From Craterostigma plantagineum (Eukaryota > Streptophyta > Magnoliopsida > Lamiales > Linderniaceae), in contig JAPQWV010000307.1 of NCBI GenBank assembly GCA_027422505.1, positions 310,001-374,000 on the forward strand: 64,000 bases of DNA, read 5' to 3'. The notes below the pieces were generated by a model that saw only the letters and a list, made by a program, of their open reading frames with translations, ran no database searches and was not told the DNA's origin. The position numbers and the translations under genes were made by a program. Shown piece after piece: positions 24,796-36,560 of the stretch (its first letter is position 1; every line of letters begins with the position of its first letter).

Positions 24796-26586
24796 TCATT
24801 CGCCGGAAACCCTCGGCCTCTTGTGGGATCTCCCCATCCTATCCGACAGGGCCAACAGAACACGCCACGTGGCATCTCCTTCCACCATCGGATCGTTGAA
24901 CAGCAGGGCATTCCTCACCGTCGGATCCATCAGGTTCCTCAGTATGGAAGTGTAGTTCGTGCCCGCCACGTGTTCGAGGATACGACCGAGCCGATCCACC
25001 TCGCCCTCGGCCACCGTCAGCGAAATCTCCGGCCAGGGTACGGCGGAGGCGAACGGCAGTTGGATTCCGTCGGCGACTATGACGGGGACGCAGCCGAGGA
25101 CCACCGACTCGACCAGCCGCGGGCTCCAGGGAGCCCAACCCAAAGGGCAGAGGCAAAATTTCGAACGGACTATTTCAGACTGATAGCCGGCGAATCGATG
25201 CCTCTTTAGGTAAAACCTTCGGTCGTTTCCGTACCTACGCAGTATCGCCGTCCTCACTCGCCTGTAAATTCAAGAACAACGTAAGAACAACGCAATCCCC
25301 AACACTGATAACATCGACCCATGTTGAGAAAGAATGGTGGGGCTTATTACTCACTTGCTGTAATAACGGCCGCTGACGTTCTTGGGGTGGACTTCCATTT
25401 TGCCGCGGAAGAAGGCGAAGATGCCCCGCCGGCCATTAATGGGCGACTTTCGAAGGGTTGATTCGACGCTCTTGGGAGGGATATAAGGAGGAATTACGAT
25501 GTGTTCTACGTCTTGGCATGGATGCTCGTGCTTTACTCCAAATGTTTGGAGGATTATCGAATTCTTCATGAATTGAGGGACGCCATCTGCTATTGCAGCG
25601 TCTTCCTGGGAAAGAAAGAAAATGGTATTTTTATTATTGATTTCTTCCAACTCACGACGACAGCGACGGGTCACATGCAAGAACCTTAAAAAATGGAAGA
25701 AGCCATGATTAACGAGAAAGGACCATCAATTAAATTCGTCGCCGTCGCCGTCGTCTTACCATGGTGTGGAAGCAAGAGCCGAAATCGTGGGTGGCGACGA
25801 AGACGTGGTCGAGCCCACTGCTACGGTTCCAAAAAGGTAGCTGAGAGGACACGTGGCGAATCGCCTCCGCCGTGAGGGAGCGAGCGTGGCCGATCATCGG
25901 AAAACCGTTGACTTTGCTGAAATTGCAGGAGACGTAGACGGGGACGAAGAAGAAATCGGCGTCCCGTGGGTCTAACGTACGGACGTCGCTGGTAAGAAGT
26001 GCTCGGTGGATTGCCACCTCCGCCGCGAACAAGTGGGTGCTGCACCGTTCGTTCGCCAGCCAATCGGCGTTGTACTTCGGCGGGAGGTCGTAAACGTATA
26101 TCTTCATGCCTTTGAACGGACCTGACAAACGATAAAAAGGAAAGGATAAAACAGAGAAAGCAACCCATAAATTCTCTGAAATCATTACAACAACAGAAAA
26201 CAGAGATTTGTTCTTACAAGAAAAGGGGAGAAGAAGAAAGAAAGATTACCACTTCTTGCGTCATTCAGGGCGTGGAGGGCGTGTTCTTCAATGAGGGCGC
26301 GAGAGGCTTTTGTCTTGGTAACAACGGTGGTTCTCGAGAAAGACGTCGCCGTCGCAGGCCTACTATCGCCGCCATCGTCGCCGGTGATGAGGAAAGAAGA
26401 GAAGAAATAGAAGGAAACGGAGAACCATATAATCCATTTCAGACATCCATAACAAAAGCTCCGATGATTCCTCGCGCTATTATTACCCCTCGAGCTATTG
26501 CCGTGGAGAAGCCTCATCCTTACATAGAATCCTCTGTTCTTGATAGATGACGACGATGGCGGCTTATTATTGGTGGTTTCGAGCAT
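24796..26586 (-). CDS. IRX7: FRA8/IRX7-like GT47 glycosyltransferase (exostosin family)
   Basis: This is a Golgi type II membrane glycosyltransferase of the GT47 exostosin family (PF03016); FRA8/F8H proteins act in making the reducing-end sequence of glucuronoxylan in secondary walls. Four exons in transcript order: 26250-26586, 25760-26121, 25355-25605 and 24796-25261. All are GT-AG and in frame, giving 471 residues, close to the family's usual length. A basic cytosolic tail is followed by a single hydrophobic anchor (about 50-67). The exostosin domain starts at MKIYVYDLP (118) and contains DADFFFVPVYVSCNF, THDFGSCFHTM, FFRGKMEVHPKNVSGR, FCLCPLGWAPWSPRLVE and GCVPVIVADG. These strings match FRA8/F8H more closely than other GT47 groups (from memory). 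The gene appears intact. Confidence 0.92.
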
Positions 26587-27296
26587 GGCTCGTCGTCGTC
26601 CCTCTTAAACCGAAGAACTGGCGAGCGTCGAATGAATAGTAATAGCATAGATGAGAAGGTGGTTGAGGTGGGCTTTTCTTGATTTGGTATGGGAAGGAGA
26701 TGAAGTGGAAAACAAGGAATGGAAGGATATTGATTGATTTTGTATATGTGGTTTCTTCGTTCTTGCTTCGATGGTAATGAAAGTCTTGATAATAACAAGC
26801 CAATTATGACGAACAATGATTAACAACTCTCCTATGGAAACACAAAGCGAGCTTTCTTTCAACTATTTGGTTTGGTTTCTCAGCAACTGCTCTGTTTCAA
26901 GAAAGACGAAGCAGTTAGCTTGCCCCTCAATCATATAATGCCCTCAATCATATAATGAGAATTACTTATGTTTATCTTTGAGAGAGAGAGAGAGACGGAG
27001 AATAGACAATTGGCCTCTGTAGCCTTATGTTATCGATTAATTGAAGTTGAACCCGTGCTCAGTGAAATGACATTAATAGCCTTAGAGCGTTGAGAAAAGC
27101 TTAATTGATCACAAAGGGCAAAATGGGACAGTGCTAAAATGATAGTTGAATATTGAAGGACCTAGGAAGAAGAAAAAACAGCTGTAATCTGTCCTAGAAA
27201 GGGTATTTTCTGAAGCTGCAGAATCTAATACAGAAACATATTAAATACAAAACAAAAATTAAAAAAGGGTAAATTTGGAATATACATACAACTTGC
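26587..27296. promoter_or_regulatory. upstream region of FRA8-like gene
   Basis: Presumed 5' UTR and promoter. A GA-rich microsatellite lies near 26981-26997 and a near-duplicate 'CCCTCAATCATATAATG' pair at 26924-26956. No TATA box is assigned with confidence and no gene is seen. Confidence 0.4.
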
Positions 27297-27304
27297 ACTG
27301 CAAA

Positions 27305-28544
27305 TAGGGGTGGGATCGGGTCGGGTATATCGGGTTTCGGGTTTTTCGGGTCGGGTACCCGAAAAAATCGGGTATTGAATTCCAAACCCGACCCCGACCC
27401 GATCGAAGTTCGGGTACCCGGCAATCGGGTACCCGAAACCCGTCGGGTACCCGCGGGTCGGGTCGGGTTTCCCTCTTTTTTTTTTTCTTTTGCACTTATT
27501 ATCATCCCTTAGATCGCACGCTTGAGCTCGTCGATTTCATCCGTAAGGACCTTTCCCTCTCTTCGGCGTTCTTCTTCTGCTTAACGAGTTCTTCTTCTCT
27601 CCTAATCTGAAACTCCATTTCTTCTAACTAATTCGTCCTCTAATTTCTTGACATAGGAAGAAATCGAGACTACAACAGTGGAGCGGAGGAAATTCAAGGC
27701 ACTGAGAATGATAACCTGTCATGAACTTAGATGATGATGAGCGGCTGGAGATGATAGAGATGGAAATGGCTCAGACAAGAGTGTTGAAGATGATAAGGAT
27801 GTCACTGACTCTCAGATGTGGTCGGAAAAGGCAAGGAAGGACAGAGCTGAAGAAGGCTTGGGCTGAACCTAATTTAAATATTATTATGCTATTTGGGACT
27901 GTTTTGAGCCCATTTATTTCTGTTAAAAACATTCGTGTAAGTACTTTTTGGGGTATGAAGAATTAAAACCTAATCTTAACTTCTAATCCTTCTTCATTTC
28001 TTCTTCACGCACCTAATCTTCTTCTTCTTTCAACCTACCAATCCATTTCTTTTATTGAAACAAAATCAAGAAATAGTACAAGAATAGTAAGATCATAACA
28101 TTGTCGCAGGCAATAACAGAGAAGCCGACAAGAAACTGGCGGCCATACTGAAAGGGAGGGAGAAAATCTCCAATCTGATAATCGAAGATTTCACTGCGCT
28201 CATTCGCACATCGACAGTTGTATATGAACAGCTAGCCTCTGAGGCTTACCCAACGAAGCCTAACCTCATGAAACTTTTCAGACACAACGCTGAAATTTCG
28301 TCCTCAATTCATCCTCTAATTATTCTCAGACATCATTTTCTTTTTCTAATTGATCGGGTAGTCGGGTACCCGAACGGGTTTTTCGGGTAGCAATATGCTA
28401 CCCGAAACCCGACCCGAAATATAACATCGGGTATCGGGTACCCGACCCGATACCCGATGAAACCCGACTTTTCACTCCCGATCGGGTAAAACCCGATCGG
28501 GTCGGATCGGGTACCCGAAACCCGAACCCGTATGCCCACCCCTA
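27305..28544. mobile_element. non-autonomous hAT-type element 1, with captured sequence
   Basis: A 1,240-bp element with 10-bp perfect terminal inverted repeats (TAGGGGTGGG / CCCACCCCTA) and a perfect 8-bp target duplication ACTGCAAA (27297-27304 and 28545-28552), diagnostic of hAT. Both subterminal zones (27310-27470 and 28350-28530) are packed with the palindrome CGGGTACCCG and its half sites. No transposase is present. The interior looks like pieces of host genes. Confidence 0.9.
27520..28330. pseudogene. putative captured gene fragments inside hAT element 1
   Basis: Three stretches read like protein. On minus, about 27620-27520 encodes a Glu/Lys-rich coiled-coil piece (EEMEFQIRREEELVKQK), shifted once before a stop. 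On plus, about 27740-27850 is acidic (DKSVEDDKDVTDSQ). On plus, about 28110-28330 is open for about 70 codons after an acceptor-like TTGTCGCAG (ADKKLAAILKGREK, then a helical tail). I do not recognise the source genes, so capture is an inference from composition and frame length. Confidence 0.45.
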
Positions 28545-28552
28545 ACTGCAAA

Positions 28553-28855
28553 GGGGCTCTTGAAAGCTTACAAAGACAAAGCACTGGCGAGCTCGTGTTT
28601 GGACATGACTGACAACCCCTCGAAAGTCGAGTAGCTTTGCACATGTAATCCCAAAATAATATATGGCAGTTCTATTAAATAAATGTTAATTACAGAGCCG
28701 TTAATAGAATGTTAAATATGTTTAGGACGATGGATAATATACTTAACATGTTATTTCAATTGTGTGATGAATTACAATGGATGACTACATGAGAATGCCT
28801 TTTGATTATGGTGTGAAATGACTACCTCTCGAACGAGGATTCAATGTACTTTTAG
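28553..28855. other. spacer with a short protein-like remnant
   Basis: Starting in the hAT target site, plus-strand 28551-28634 reads as a short C-terminal-like peptide (GLLKAYKDKALASSC) ending in a stop. It may be a relic exon into which the hAT element inserted, but the evidence is weak. The rest is AT-rich spacer. Confidence 0.3.
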
Positions 28856-29590
28856 TGTATGTTAAAATTCTGGATCGAGTTGAGCAACTTGGAGCTCAAT
28901 CGAACACAAAAACAGCAAACAAACTCACACACACTAAGACAGGATTTACGTGGTTCGGCCCTAACTTTGACCAACGTCCACGGATCAACCGAGTTTCCTT
29001 TCTTATTAATCACAACACAAGAGTTACACACTGCCGTGCCCTCTACAACCTTTGTGTTTACACCTCACGTGATTCCCACTCTATACGAACTTATGAACGC
29101 TCAAAGATGGCTAGTCGAACTTACAAACACTGAATTTATACTACCGAAGTCATGTGGAAGATGTGATGATTGAATTATCTCGTCCGTCAGATTTGTCTGA
29201 TCCAACGCTGCTCAGCGCTCCACGTGTACTCGCGTTTAAGCGTGATCAAGTAGGAAACGCGTGACACTTCTATAAGTGATTTCACGCGTTCAATCCCAGC
29301 CAGTCTAACGATCGATCTTCGGCATCCGCATCATCTCACTTACTTTAATCTGGGTGTCGATTAACTTCGCGCCCCATCTAACGAACGGGATTAAATCGTC
29401 AGCCTTCAAATTCCAGCCCTTCGATTACGCGCCAACACGAATGGACGACAACTGTGCGTCGCAGCTCTTCTTCAGCAGAAAACTATTTCCAGCTTCAGCT
29501 CTTCGACCGGCCACTTTCTCCAGCCTATTCTGGCGGCTCCGGCTGAGGTGTTGGCTCGCTAATCCCGACAGATTCCAATTATTTTAGTGC
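28856..29590. repeat. LTR- or TRIM-like sequence
   Basis: Moderate-GC sequence containing ACGTGGTTCGG...CCAACGTCCACGG (28948-28983), a motif otherwise seen here inside two retrotransposon LTRs. I could not fix TG...CA ends or a clean duplication (both sides show TTTTAG), so the boundaries are approximate and the call rests on the motif and composition. Confidence 0.4.
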
Positions 29591-29810
29591 GGGATTTACG
29601 AAATTCATTTCAGCTTTGTCCATGATTATTTGGTTATTGGTTATTGTTAAGCTAACGTTACTTCAAATATTGAGGCACAAAGAACAATCAATTACTTAAG
29701 CTGATACAAAGCATATTTGACATGTGATTAGTGCGGTTTGAGCGGTCTTCTTCAATTTATTATTTCGGCCCGATAATTGAGGTTTTATTTTTATCTAAAT
29801 CAAAACCCGA

Positions 29811-30879
29811 GGCTTTTTAAATTAAATAATGGGAAAAAATATAATATTTAATGAAATAGGGTCGTTTCTGAAATATTTAACAAAATAGGGTATTTCGCGG
29901 TTAATACCCGCGTCTTCGCACCCATTAGGGGCGACGTCGCGTCCACTATCAGCGATGCAAGCTTTTGTTTTTTTTTTTTAATTTATTTCTCAATGTCGCC
30001 CCCATTAGGGGCGACACTCTTTTTTTTTTTCTTTTTGTTTTATTTTTATTTAACTTATTTTTTAATTATTAAATATATAATCCAACGAATCATAAAATCA
30101 TCGTTATTCATGTGATTTACATAATAAAAATTAATAAATGCTTCTAATTTATTGTTTGTTTCACGACGATTAAAATGATATGCATATCTTATATTTTTTG
30201 ATATTCGAAAATATTTCTTATTTTTGTAAAATTTATAAAACAATATACATTAGATAAAAAATAATAATTTAAACTAATTTTAAGTCAAAGAAGCATATCA
30301 TTTTATAATTGTTTTTATTTTTTTGAAAAACTAATTTATATATAATTGTTTGAATTATATTTAAATAAATAAAAAAAAATTATAAAATGATATGCTTTCT
30401 TTGACTTAAAATTAGTTTAAATTATTGTTTTCTTATCTAATTTATATTGTTTTATAAATTTATAAAAATAAGAAATATTTTCGAATATCGAAAAATATAA
30501 GATATGCATATCATTTAATCGTCGTGAAACAAACAATAAATTAGAAGCATTTATTAATTTTTATTATGTAAATCACATGAAATAACGATGATTTTATAAT
30601 TCGGTGGATTATATATTTAATAATTACAAAATAAGTTAAATAAAAATAAAATAAAAAGAAAAAAAAAAAGAGTGTCGCCCCTAATGGGGGCGACGTTGAG
30701 AAATAAATTTAAAAAAAAAACAAAAAACTTGCATCGCTGATAGTGGACGCGACGTCGCCCCTAATGGGTGCGACGACGCGGGTATTAACCGCGAAACACC
30801 CTATTTTGTTAAATATTTCAGAAATGACCCTATTTAATTAAATATTATATTTTTTCCCATTATTTAATTTAAAAAGCCA
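29811..30879. mobile_element. foldback (hairpin) element with 8-bp TSD
   Basis: Two arms of about 510-520 bp (29811-about 30320 and about 30365-30879) are near-perfect reverse complements around a loop of roughly 45 bp. The ends are GGCTTTTTAAATT / AATTTAAAAAGCC, and the flanking duplication is AAACCCGA (29803-29810 and 30880-30887). Each arm carries two GTCGCCCCTAATGGG-type palindromes. There is no coding sequence. The size of the duplication and the long arms suggest a hAT- or MULE-type foldback MITE. A transcript would fold into a long double-stranded hairpin. Confidence 0.9.
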
Positions 30880-30887
30880 AACCCGAT

Positions 30888-31319
30888 CTTCAAATCGATA
30901 CTCGACATATGTGGTTTGATGAATAATAAAAACAAATATAATCAATAAAAACATTTACAGGAGGTTAAAGAGATCTAACGAGGAAAAAAAAACTCTTACC
31001 ACGACAAAAATGCTAATGAAAAAGAAAAACAAGATTCATAGAACCAGACCAATATGAGCAGTTCAGAGCATCCTGTTAGGGTTTAGGGCCATTCCCATGG
31101 GAAAAAAAATAGTTCAATTAATGTTACTTCTCTTTTAGTAACAACAAAAACTTACCTCAAATTAAGACCACGCAGTAATACTTCGAAACCCAATTATGCT
31201 AAAATCAACCAACAACAAATGGGCTTTGTTTCATCCTAAAAGATCCAATTTTTTTTTTTTTTTTTAAGAGAATCAGTTCAAATGGGCTTTTCTCAGTTAA
31301 ATGTGCTTTAGCAAAGAGA
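30888..31319. other. spacer
   Basis: AT-rich sequence with a long T run near 31250. No gene is seen. Confidence 0.5.
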
Positions 31320-31991
31320 CCGGAAGTTTAATTCGCGGACATCACACATAAATACCCAATGAATAAAATTTTTACACATATATACTAATGTTAGAAAATT
31401 TTACAGATAGGTACCCGATTTAATTTTTACCATTTTCTTCAGTCATGCCGTACATTTCTGTGTGTGTATGGCGTACCATAACATGTTGATATAGGGTACC
31501 TAAATGTGGTCGTACGACGTACCTATGTTTTAAATAAGGGGAAATTTCGATTCAGTACCTACTAAGCAACTTTGTAAAGCATTCAGTCCCTGTCAGAAGC
31601 CCCATTAGTTTAAAGGACCAACTATTTCAAAAATGGCAGAGAAAATGACTAAAAATATGTATTGACGAAAAGACCCTTCCCAACATACTGTAAGTGTTAT
31701 TTTCTGGCGATTTTCTGTTATGATGTTAGACTATATTGTTATAAACGCCTGGTAAACTGTTATTTTCCATCCCTTATTTGTTACTATGATGCAGAAAATT
31801 ATTACGACAAAGAAAATTTATTTTATGAATCTCGTTTCTACAATAAATCAAAATCCGACGCAATTCCGAATCGTTTTTACAGTAAACCGAAATTTCGAGT
31901 GCCCATTAACCAACCAATTTTGGCATGTAAGGTATGATATATTGTGGTATTCACGACGCAAGATGTAAGATTTGTAATGAATTTTATTTTA

Positions 31992-32720
31992 GGGTTCTAA
32001 TTTGCGAAAATAAGATTAAATCAAAACCGTTTTGAGCAACAATTACATCTAATATGTATAAATGCGAAGTACCCATAGTATGGGCACATCGGTGCGGCTC
32101 ATTATTTGCTCTTTCGTTCGACCTTCATCTTTCAATTTCACGAAAACACGAACGACCCCAATAATTTGGGTATATTTTTACTGTGTCCAAATTGTTGCTC
32201 GAAGTGCCAAATCTGTTACCTTTTATGCCAAAATCGTTACTAGGTCTCTCAAGACCGTTATTAAACTAAACTTAATTGTTACCATGTGTAGTGTTCTAAT
32301 TTGCGAAAATAAGATGAAATCAAGCCGTTTTGGTAACGATTACATCTAATATGTATAAATTCGAAGTACCCATAGAATGGAAGCTCGGAGCAGCACATTG
32401 TTTGGTCGTTCGTCCGACGTTCATCTTTTAATTTCGCGAAAATACGGTCGATCCCAATAATTTGGATATATTTTTAGTGTCATCAAAGTTGTTACTCAGT
32501 CTACGAAACTCGTTACTGTATGTGCCAAACCCGTTATTTAACTGTAATTAATTGTTACCATGTTTAGGGTTCTAATTTGAGAAAATAAGATGAAATCAAA
32601 GTCGTTGTTGGTAACGATCACAGTTAATATGTATAACTTAGAAGATGAGCAGCTCGTTGCGGCACGTTTTTGCTCGTTCTTCCGACGTTCATCTTTTATA
32701 TGCACAAAGTCAAGAATCGA
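31992..32720. repeat. MULE array 1, about 280-300-bp units
   Basis: Two full units and one partial unit start at about 31992, 32291 and 32567. Each begins GGTTCTAATTTGCGAAAATAAGAT or a close variant and includes AATATGTATAA and the CGACGTTCATCTTTTA block. The units are diverged, so this is the older array. Confidence 0.75.
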
Positions 32721-33091
32721 ATCTTGTATTGTTGACATAGTGGGGACCATGGATACTGTCAAAGGCAGTAAATGAAAAAGAGAGATGTTTTTTCTTGATG
32801 AAATGTGGTTTAGAGGAAAGTGTGGTGTCTTTTTTTTTCGCATTCGCGGGTTTTGTAAAATTTTTGGGTTCTGTTACTAGTTCCTTCATTTCTGTTACTA
32901 AGTTGCCCACATCTGTGTTACTAAATTGGCATTGATCCTTCTGGCAGGAAAACCATAATCAGATGAATTTTCCCGCCAGAGATGAAATAAAATCAGGCGT
33001 AGATGGTCTGTTACCCGTATGTGTAAATTTGTTACTAATTATACGTTAAATTGTTACTGCGTCAAATCAGTAAACAACACATGTTTAGCTA

Positions 33092-35105
33092 TTAAATTGT
33101 TATTGAAACGGCGTTATCTGTTACTCGTCACGTATTGTCTTGTTATTTTTTAATGGCTTCCTGTTACTATTTCCGTTAATTTGTTACTCGTTACACATTG
33201 AACTGTTACCGGTTGACATCTGTAGGAAACACAAGGTTTACGTTCAAGATTAATCGAAGATTTCATCAGCTTTTTTGAATCACTTATGTTACGTCGACCA
33301 TTTGGACTGTAAAATAACGAGCAATCGGTCGTAGCTTCCCGTTTTGTGTACGTAGAATCAATCCGTAGAAGCATGATCATCCTCTCAAGAAGAATGTTAC
33401 TTATTTTTCACACTATACTTCAACTTCTTCAATTCCTACATAACATCCACGAACATCATAACCATAAACTAAAAGATATTCATCAGCCACTTAGTAAATT
33501 TATATATTATAGTGAATGTAGAGTGTTTGTAGTATAAAATTTGAAAATAATAAACTAAACTAAATATATATTAAATTGTTAATGAAACGGCGTTATCTGT
33601 TACTCGTCACGTATTGTCTTGTTATTTTTTTAATGGCTTCCTGTTACTATTTCCGTTAATTTGTTACTCGTTACACATTGAACTGTTACCGATTGACATC
33701 TGTAGGAAACACAAGGTTTACGTTCAAGATTAATCGAAGATTTCATCAACTTTTTTGAATCACTTATGTTACGTCGACCATTTGGACTGTAAAATAACGA
33801 GCAATCTGTCGTAGCTTCCCGTTTTGTGTACGTAGAATCAATCCGTAGAAGCATGATCATCCTCTCAAGAAGAATGTTACTTATTTTTCACACTATACTT
33901 CAACTTCTTCAATTCCTACATAACATCCACGAACATCATAACCATAAACTAAAAGATATTCATCAGCCACTTAGTAAATTTATATATTATAGTGAATGTA
34001 GAGTGTTTGCAGTATAAAATTTGAAAATAATAAACTAAACTAAATATATATTAAATTGTTATTGAAACGGCGTTATCTGTTACTCGTCACGTATTGTCTT
34101 GTTATTTTTTTAATGGCTTTCTGTTACTATTTCCGTTAATTTGTTACTCGTTACACATTGAACTGTTACCGATTGACATCTGCAGGAAACACAAGGTTTA
34201 CGTTCAAGATTAATCGAAGATTTCATCAACTTTTTTGAATCACTTATGTTACGTCGACCATTTGGACTGTAAAATAATGAGCAATCGATCGTAGCTTCCC
34301 GTTTTGTGTACGTAGAATCAATCCGTAGAAGCATGATCATCCTCTCAAGAAGAATGTTACTTATTTTTCACACTATATTTCAACTTTTTCAATTCCTACA
34401 TAACCTCCACGAAAATCATAACCATAAACTAAAAGATATTCATCAGCCACTTAGTGAATTCGCAGTATATAATTTGAGAATAATAAACTAAACTAAATAC
34501 TTGTTAAATTGTTACTGAAACGGCGATATCTGTTACTAGTCACGTATTGACCTGTTATATATTTAATATCTTCCTGTTAATGTACCGGTTAATTTGTTAC
34601 TCGTTACACATTGAACTGTTACCGATTATCTTCCGTAGAAAACAAGGTTTACGGATAGATTAATCGAACATGTCATCAACTTTTTTGAATCAATTAGGTT
34701 ACGTCGACCACTTGGACTGTAAAATAACGAGCAATAGATCGTATCTTCCCGTTTTGTGTACGTAGAATCACTCCGTGGAAGCATGATCATCCTCTCAAGA
34801 AGAATGTTACTTATTTTTCACACTATACTTCAACTTCTTCCTTGCCTACATAACCTTCACGAAAATCATAACCATAAATTAAAAGATATTCATCAGCCAC
34901 TTCGTCAACTTATATATTATAGTGAATTCGCAGTATAAAATTTGAAAATAATAAACTAAACTAACTACTTGTTAAATTGTTACTGCAACGGCGATATCTG
35001 TTACTAGTAACGTATTGACTTGTTACTTACTTAATGTCTTCATGTTACTGTACCGGTTAATTTGTTACTCGTTACACATTGAACTGTTACCGATTGAACT
35101 GTTAA
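33092..35105. repeat. MULE array 2, about 480-bp units
   Basis: Units start at about 33092, 33571, 34051, 34503 and 34972 (four full, one partial). The first three are nearly identical with spacing 480; later ones are shorter (about 452 and 469) and more diverged. Each starts TTAAATTGTTAYTG-AAACGGCG and carries many GTTAC pentamers. The small open frames in each unit are copies of one another and show no family resemblance. Confidence 0.92.
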
Positions 35106-35282
35106 TGTCTTCGTCGCAGTTTTCTTCGATTTCTTGGCCATTGTCGTCGTGGGATGGCTCGCTGCTCGTGGTCGCTTCTGGACGTCGTTGCTGTTCGTGG
35201 GATGGCTCGCTGGTAATGGTCGCCGCTGCTCCTCGTCGCTGCAACTCGGATGGCTCGCTGCTTTCTTGGATTTCTTCGCCAT
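35040..35282 (-). CDS. hypothetical Lys/SHP-repeat frame inside MULE
   Basis: An 80-codon minus-strand frame starts MAKKSKK and contains three spaced ASHP motifs in roughly 16-residue units with QRRP/QKRP, then MAKKSKK again. The downstream part runs into the 480-bp array. I do not recognise it; low-complexity trinucleotide-like DNA could produce the same pattern by chance. Confidence 0.2.
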   Translation of the reverse strand: MAKKSKKAASHPSCSDEEQRRPLPASHPTNSNDVQKRPRAASHPTTTMAKKSKKTATKTLTVQSVTVQCVTSNKLTGTVT

Positions 35283-35417
35283 TATCGTCGTCGCGGGTTT
35301 CTTCGCAGCTCGTCGTCCCTGCTGGAGTTCATCGTTGCTCGTCGTCGCTGCTCGCCAACGTCGCCGGCTCGTCGTCGCTGCTAGTTCGTGCTTCGACTAG
35401 GGTTATCAATTTGGGGA

Positions 35418-35870
35418 TATCGTCTCCAAGAAATCGTCAATATACGTCTTCAAGAAATCGGCTAGGGTTACTATTTGTGCTATATTGGTTACTTAAATTG
35501 CATTATTTGTTACCCAGATATCGTCTCCAAGAAATCTTCAATATACGTCGCATAAATTTTTTTTACAACAATGTTACTACATCGGTTATATCCGTTACTG
35601 TGTCAGTCAATAATGTTACTATTTGTGCTATATTGGTTACTTAAATTGCATTATTTGTTGCCCAGATATCGTCTTCAAGAAATCTTCAGTATACGTCGCA
35701 TAAAAAATTTTTATTCAAAATTGTTACTAAAGTTGTTATATCTGTTACTGTTTTAGTTGTATATGTTACTATTCGTGCTATATTGGTTACTTTTGTTGCA
35801 TTATTTGTTACCCAGATATCGTCTTCACGAAATGTTCAATATACGTCTCAAAAAAAAAAATTTCATTCAA
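35418..35870. repeat. MULE array 3, about 100-150-bp units
   Basis: Units start with ATCGTCTYCAAGAAATC at about 35418, 35519, 35667 and 35819, each followed by ATATACGTCKCA and the GTTACTATTTGTGCTATATTGGTTAC block. Confidence 0.8.
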
Positions 35871-36560
35871 AATTCTTCGCCACTTCTTTCGTAAACTCAA
35901 TAGTTCTCGTTCATTATTAAGACCCATGATCAAATTCACTCAGTTCCTCTTAATCGGCCATTAAAATATTTGGTCCAATTTAAATTCGCGTTCTCTCGAA
36001 GTGGAATTTCGACATTATTTCTTCTTATACTCTAAATTAATCGTTTATTTTAACTACCCATGAGGAAACAAAGTAGATCCCATCTTATTTGCACCTTAAC
36101 ATCGACATTTCAGTCTGTTATAGGCTCCTCACACCAACCCTAGATCGAACGATGGAGACGATGGCAAACAGCTGTAATTTTTGCCAACTACGAAGGACAG
36201 ATTTGTCATTTCCCGTCACCTGGGTCCTTTAAACTTAGGTTTTCGTTACTTAGGTCCTTTAGCCTAATTTGAAATCTTATGGGGCCTGAACTATATTGAA
36301 ACTTGCTTATTGGGGCCTGAACCCAAATTTCCCCTTTAAATAAGGCATACCTAAATGTGCTAATACGACATACCATTTTCTATATATAAGGTACCCAACT
36401 GTGTTGATATAGGGTACCCGAATGTGTTGTATGGCGTACCTGTGGCGGATCGGGTACCTATCTGCAAAAAAATTATTCTGTTAGGTACCTACATATAAAA
36501 AAATCCTGTCAGGGTACTAAATTACAAGTTCTTTTTTACAGAGATGATATCTATGTGTAA

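Larger units (their letters stand above)
31538..36334. mobile_element. non-autonomous Mutator-like element (MULE) rich in tandem arrays
   Basis: A 4,797-bp element bounded by GGGGAAATTT / AAATTTCCCC, with the termini continuing as imperfect inverted repeats for about 60 bp. It is flanked by a perfect 9-bp duplication TTTAAATAA (31529-31537 and 36335-36343), diagnostic of Mutator-type insertion. No MURA-like transposase is visible. The interior consists largely of three tandem-repeat families sharing a recurrent GTTAC pentamer. Confidence 0.88.
31320..36560. mobile_element. outer MITE-like repeat split by the MULE
   Basis: The sequences on the two sides of the MULE (about 31320-31528 and 36344-36560) are imperfect inverted copies. 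Both carry CAGATAGGTACCCGAT (on plus at left, on minus at right), repeated GGTACC motifs and TTGATATAGGGTACC. They look like the two halves of a short inverted-repeat element, about 430 bp before it was split. I did not find its exact ends. Confidence 0.5.

Noticed and set aside
24823..25209. Plus-strand open frame over the FRA8-like gene
   Set aside because: It lies opposite the conserved exostosin exon and has no family motif; a GC-rich shadow frame.
28856..29590. Complete solo LTR
   Set aside because: TG...CA ends and a matching 5-bp duplication could not be placed, so it is reported only as LTR-like.
33150..34491. Repeated 60-76-codon open frames, apparently conserved
   Set aside because: They repeat only because the 480-bp DNA unit is duplicated. 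They lack family motifs, and both strands are equally open.
33092..35105. 480-bp units as a centromeric satellite
   Set aside because: Only about 4.3 units, confined inside a MULE with clear ends and TSD.
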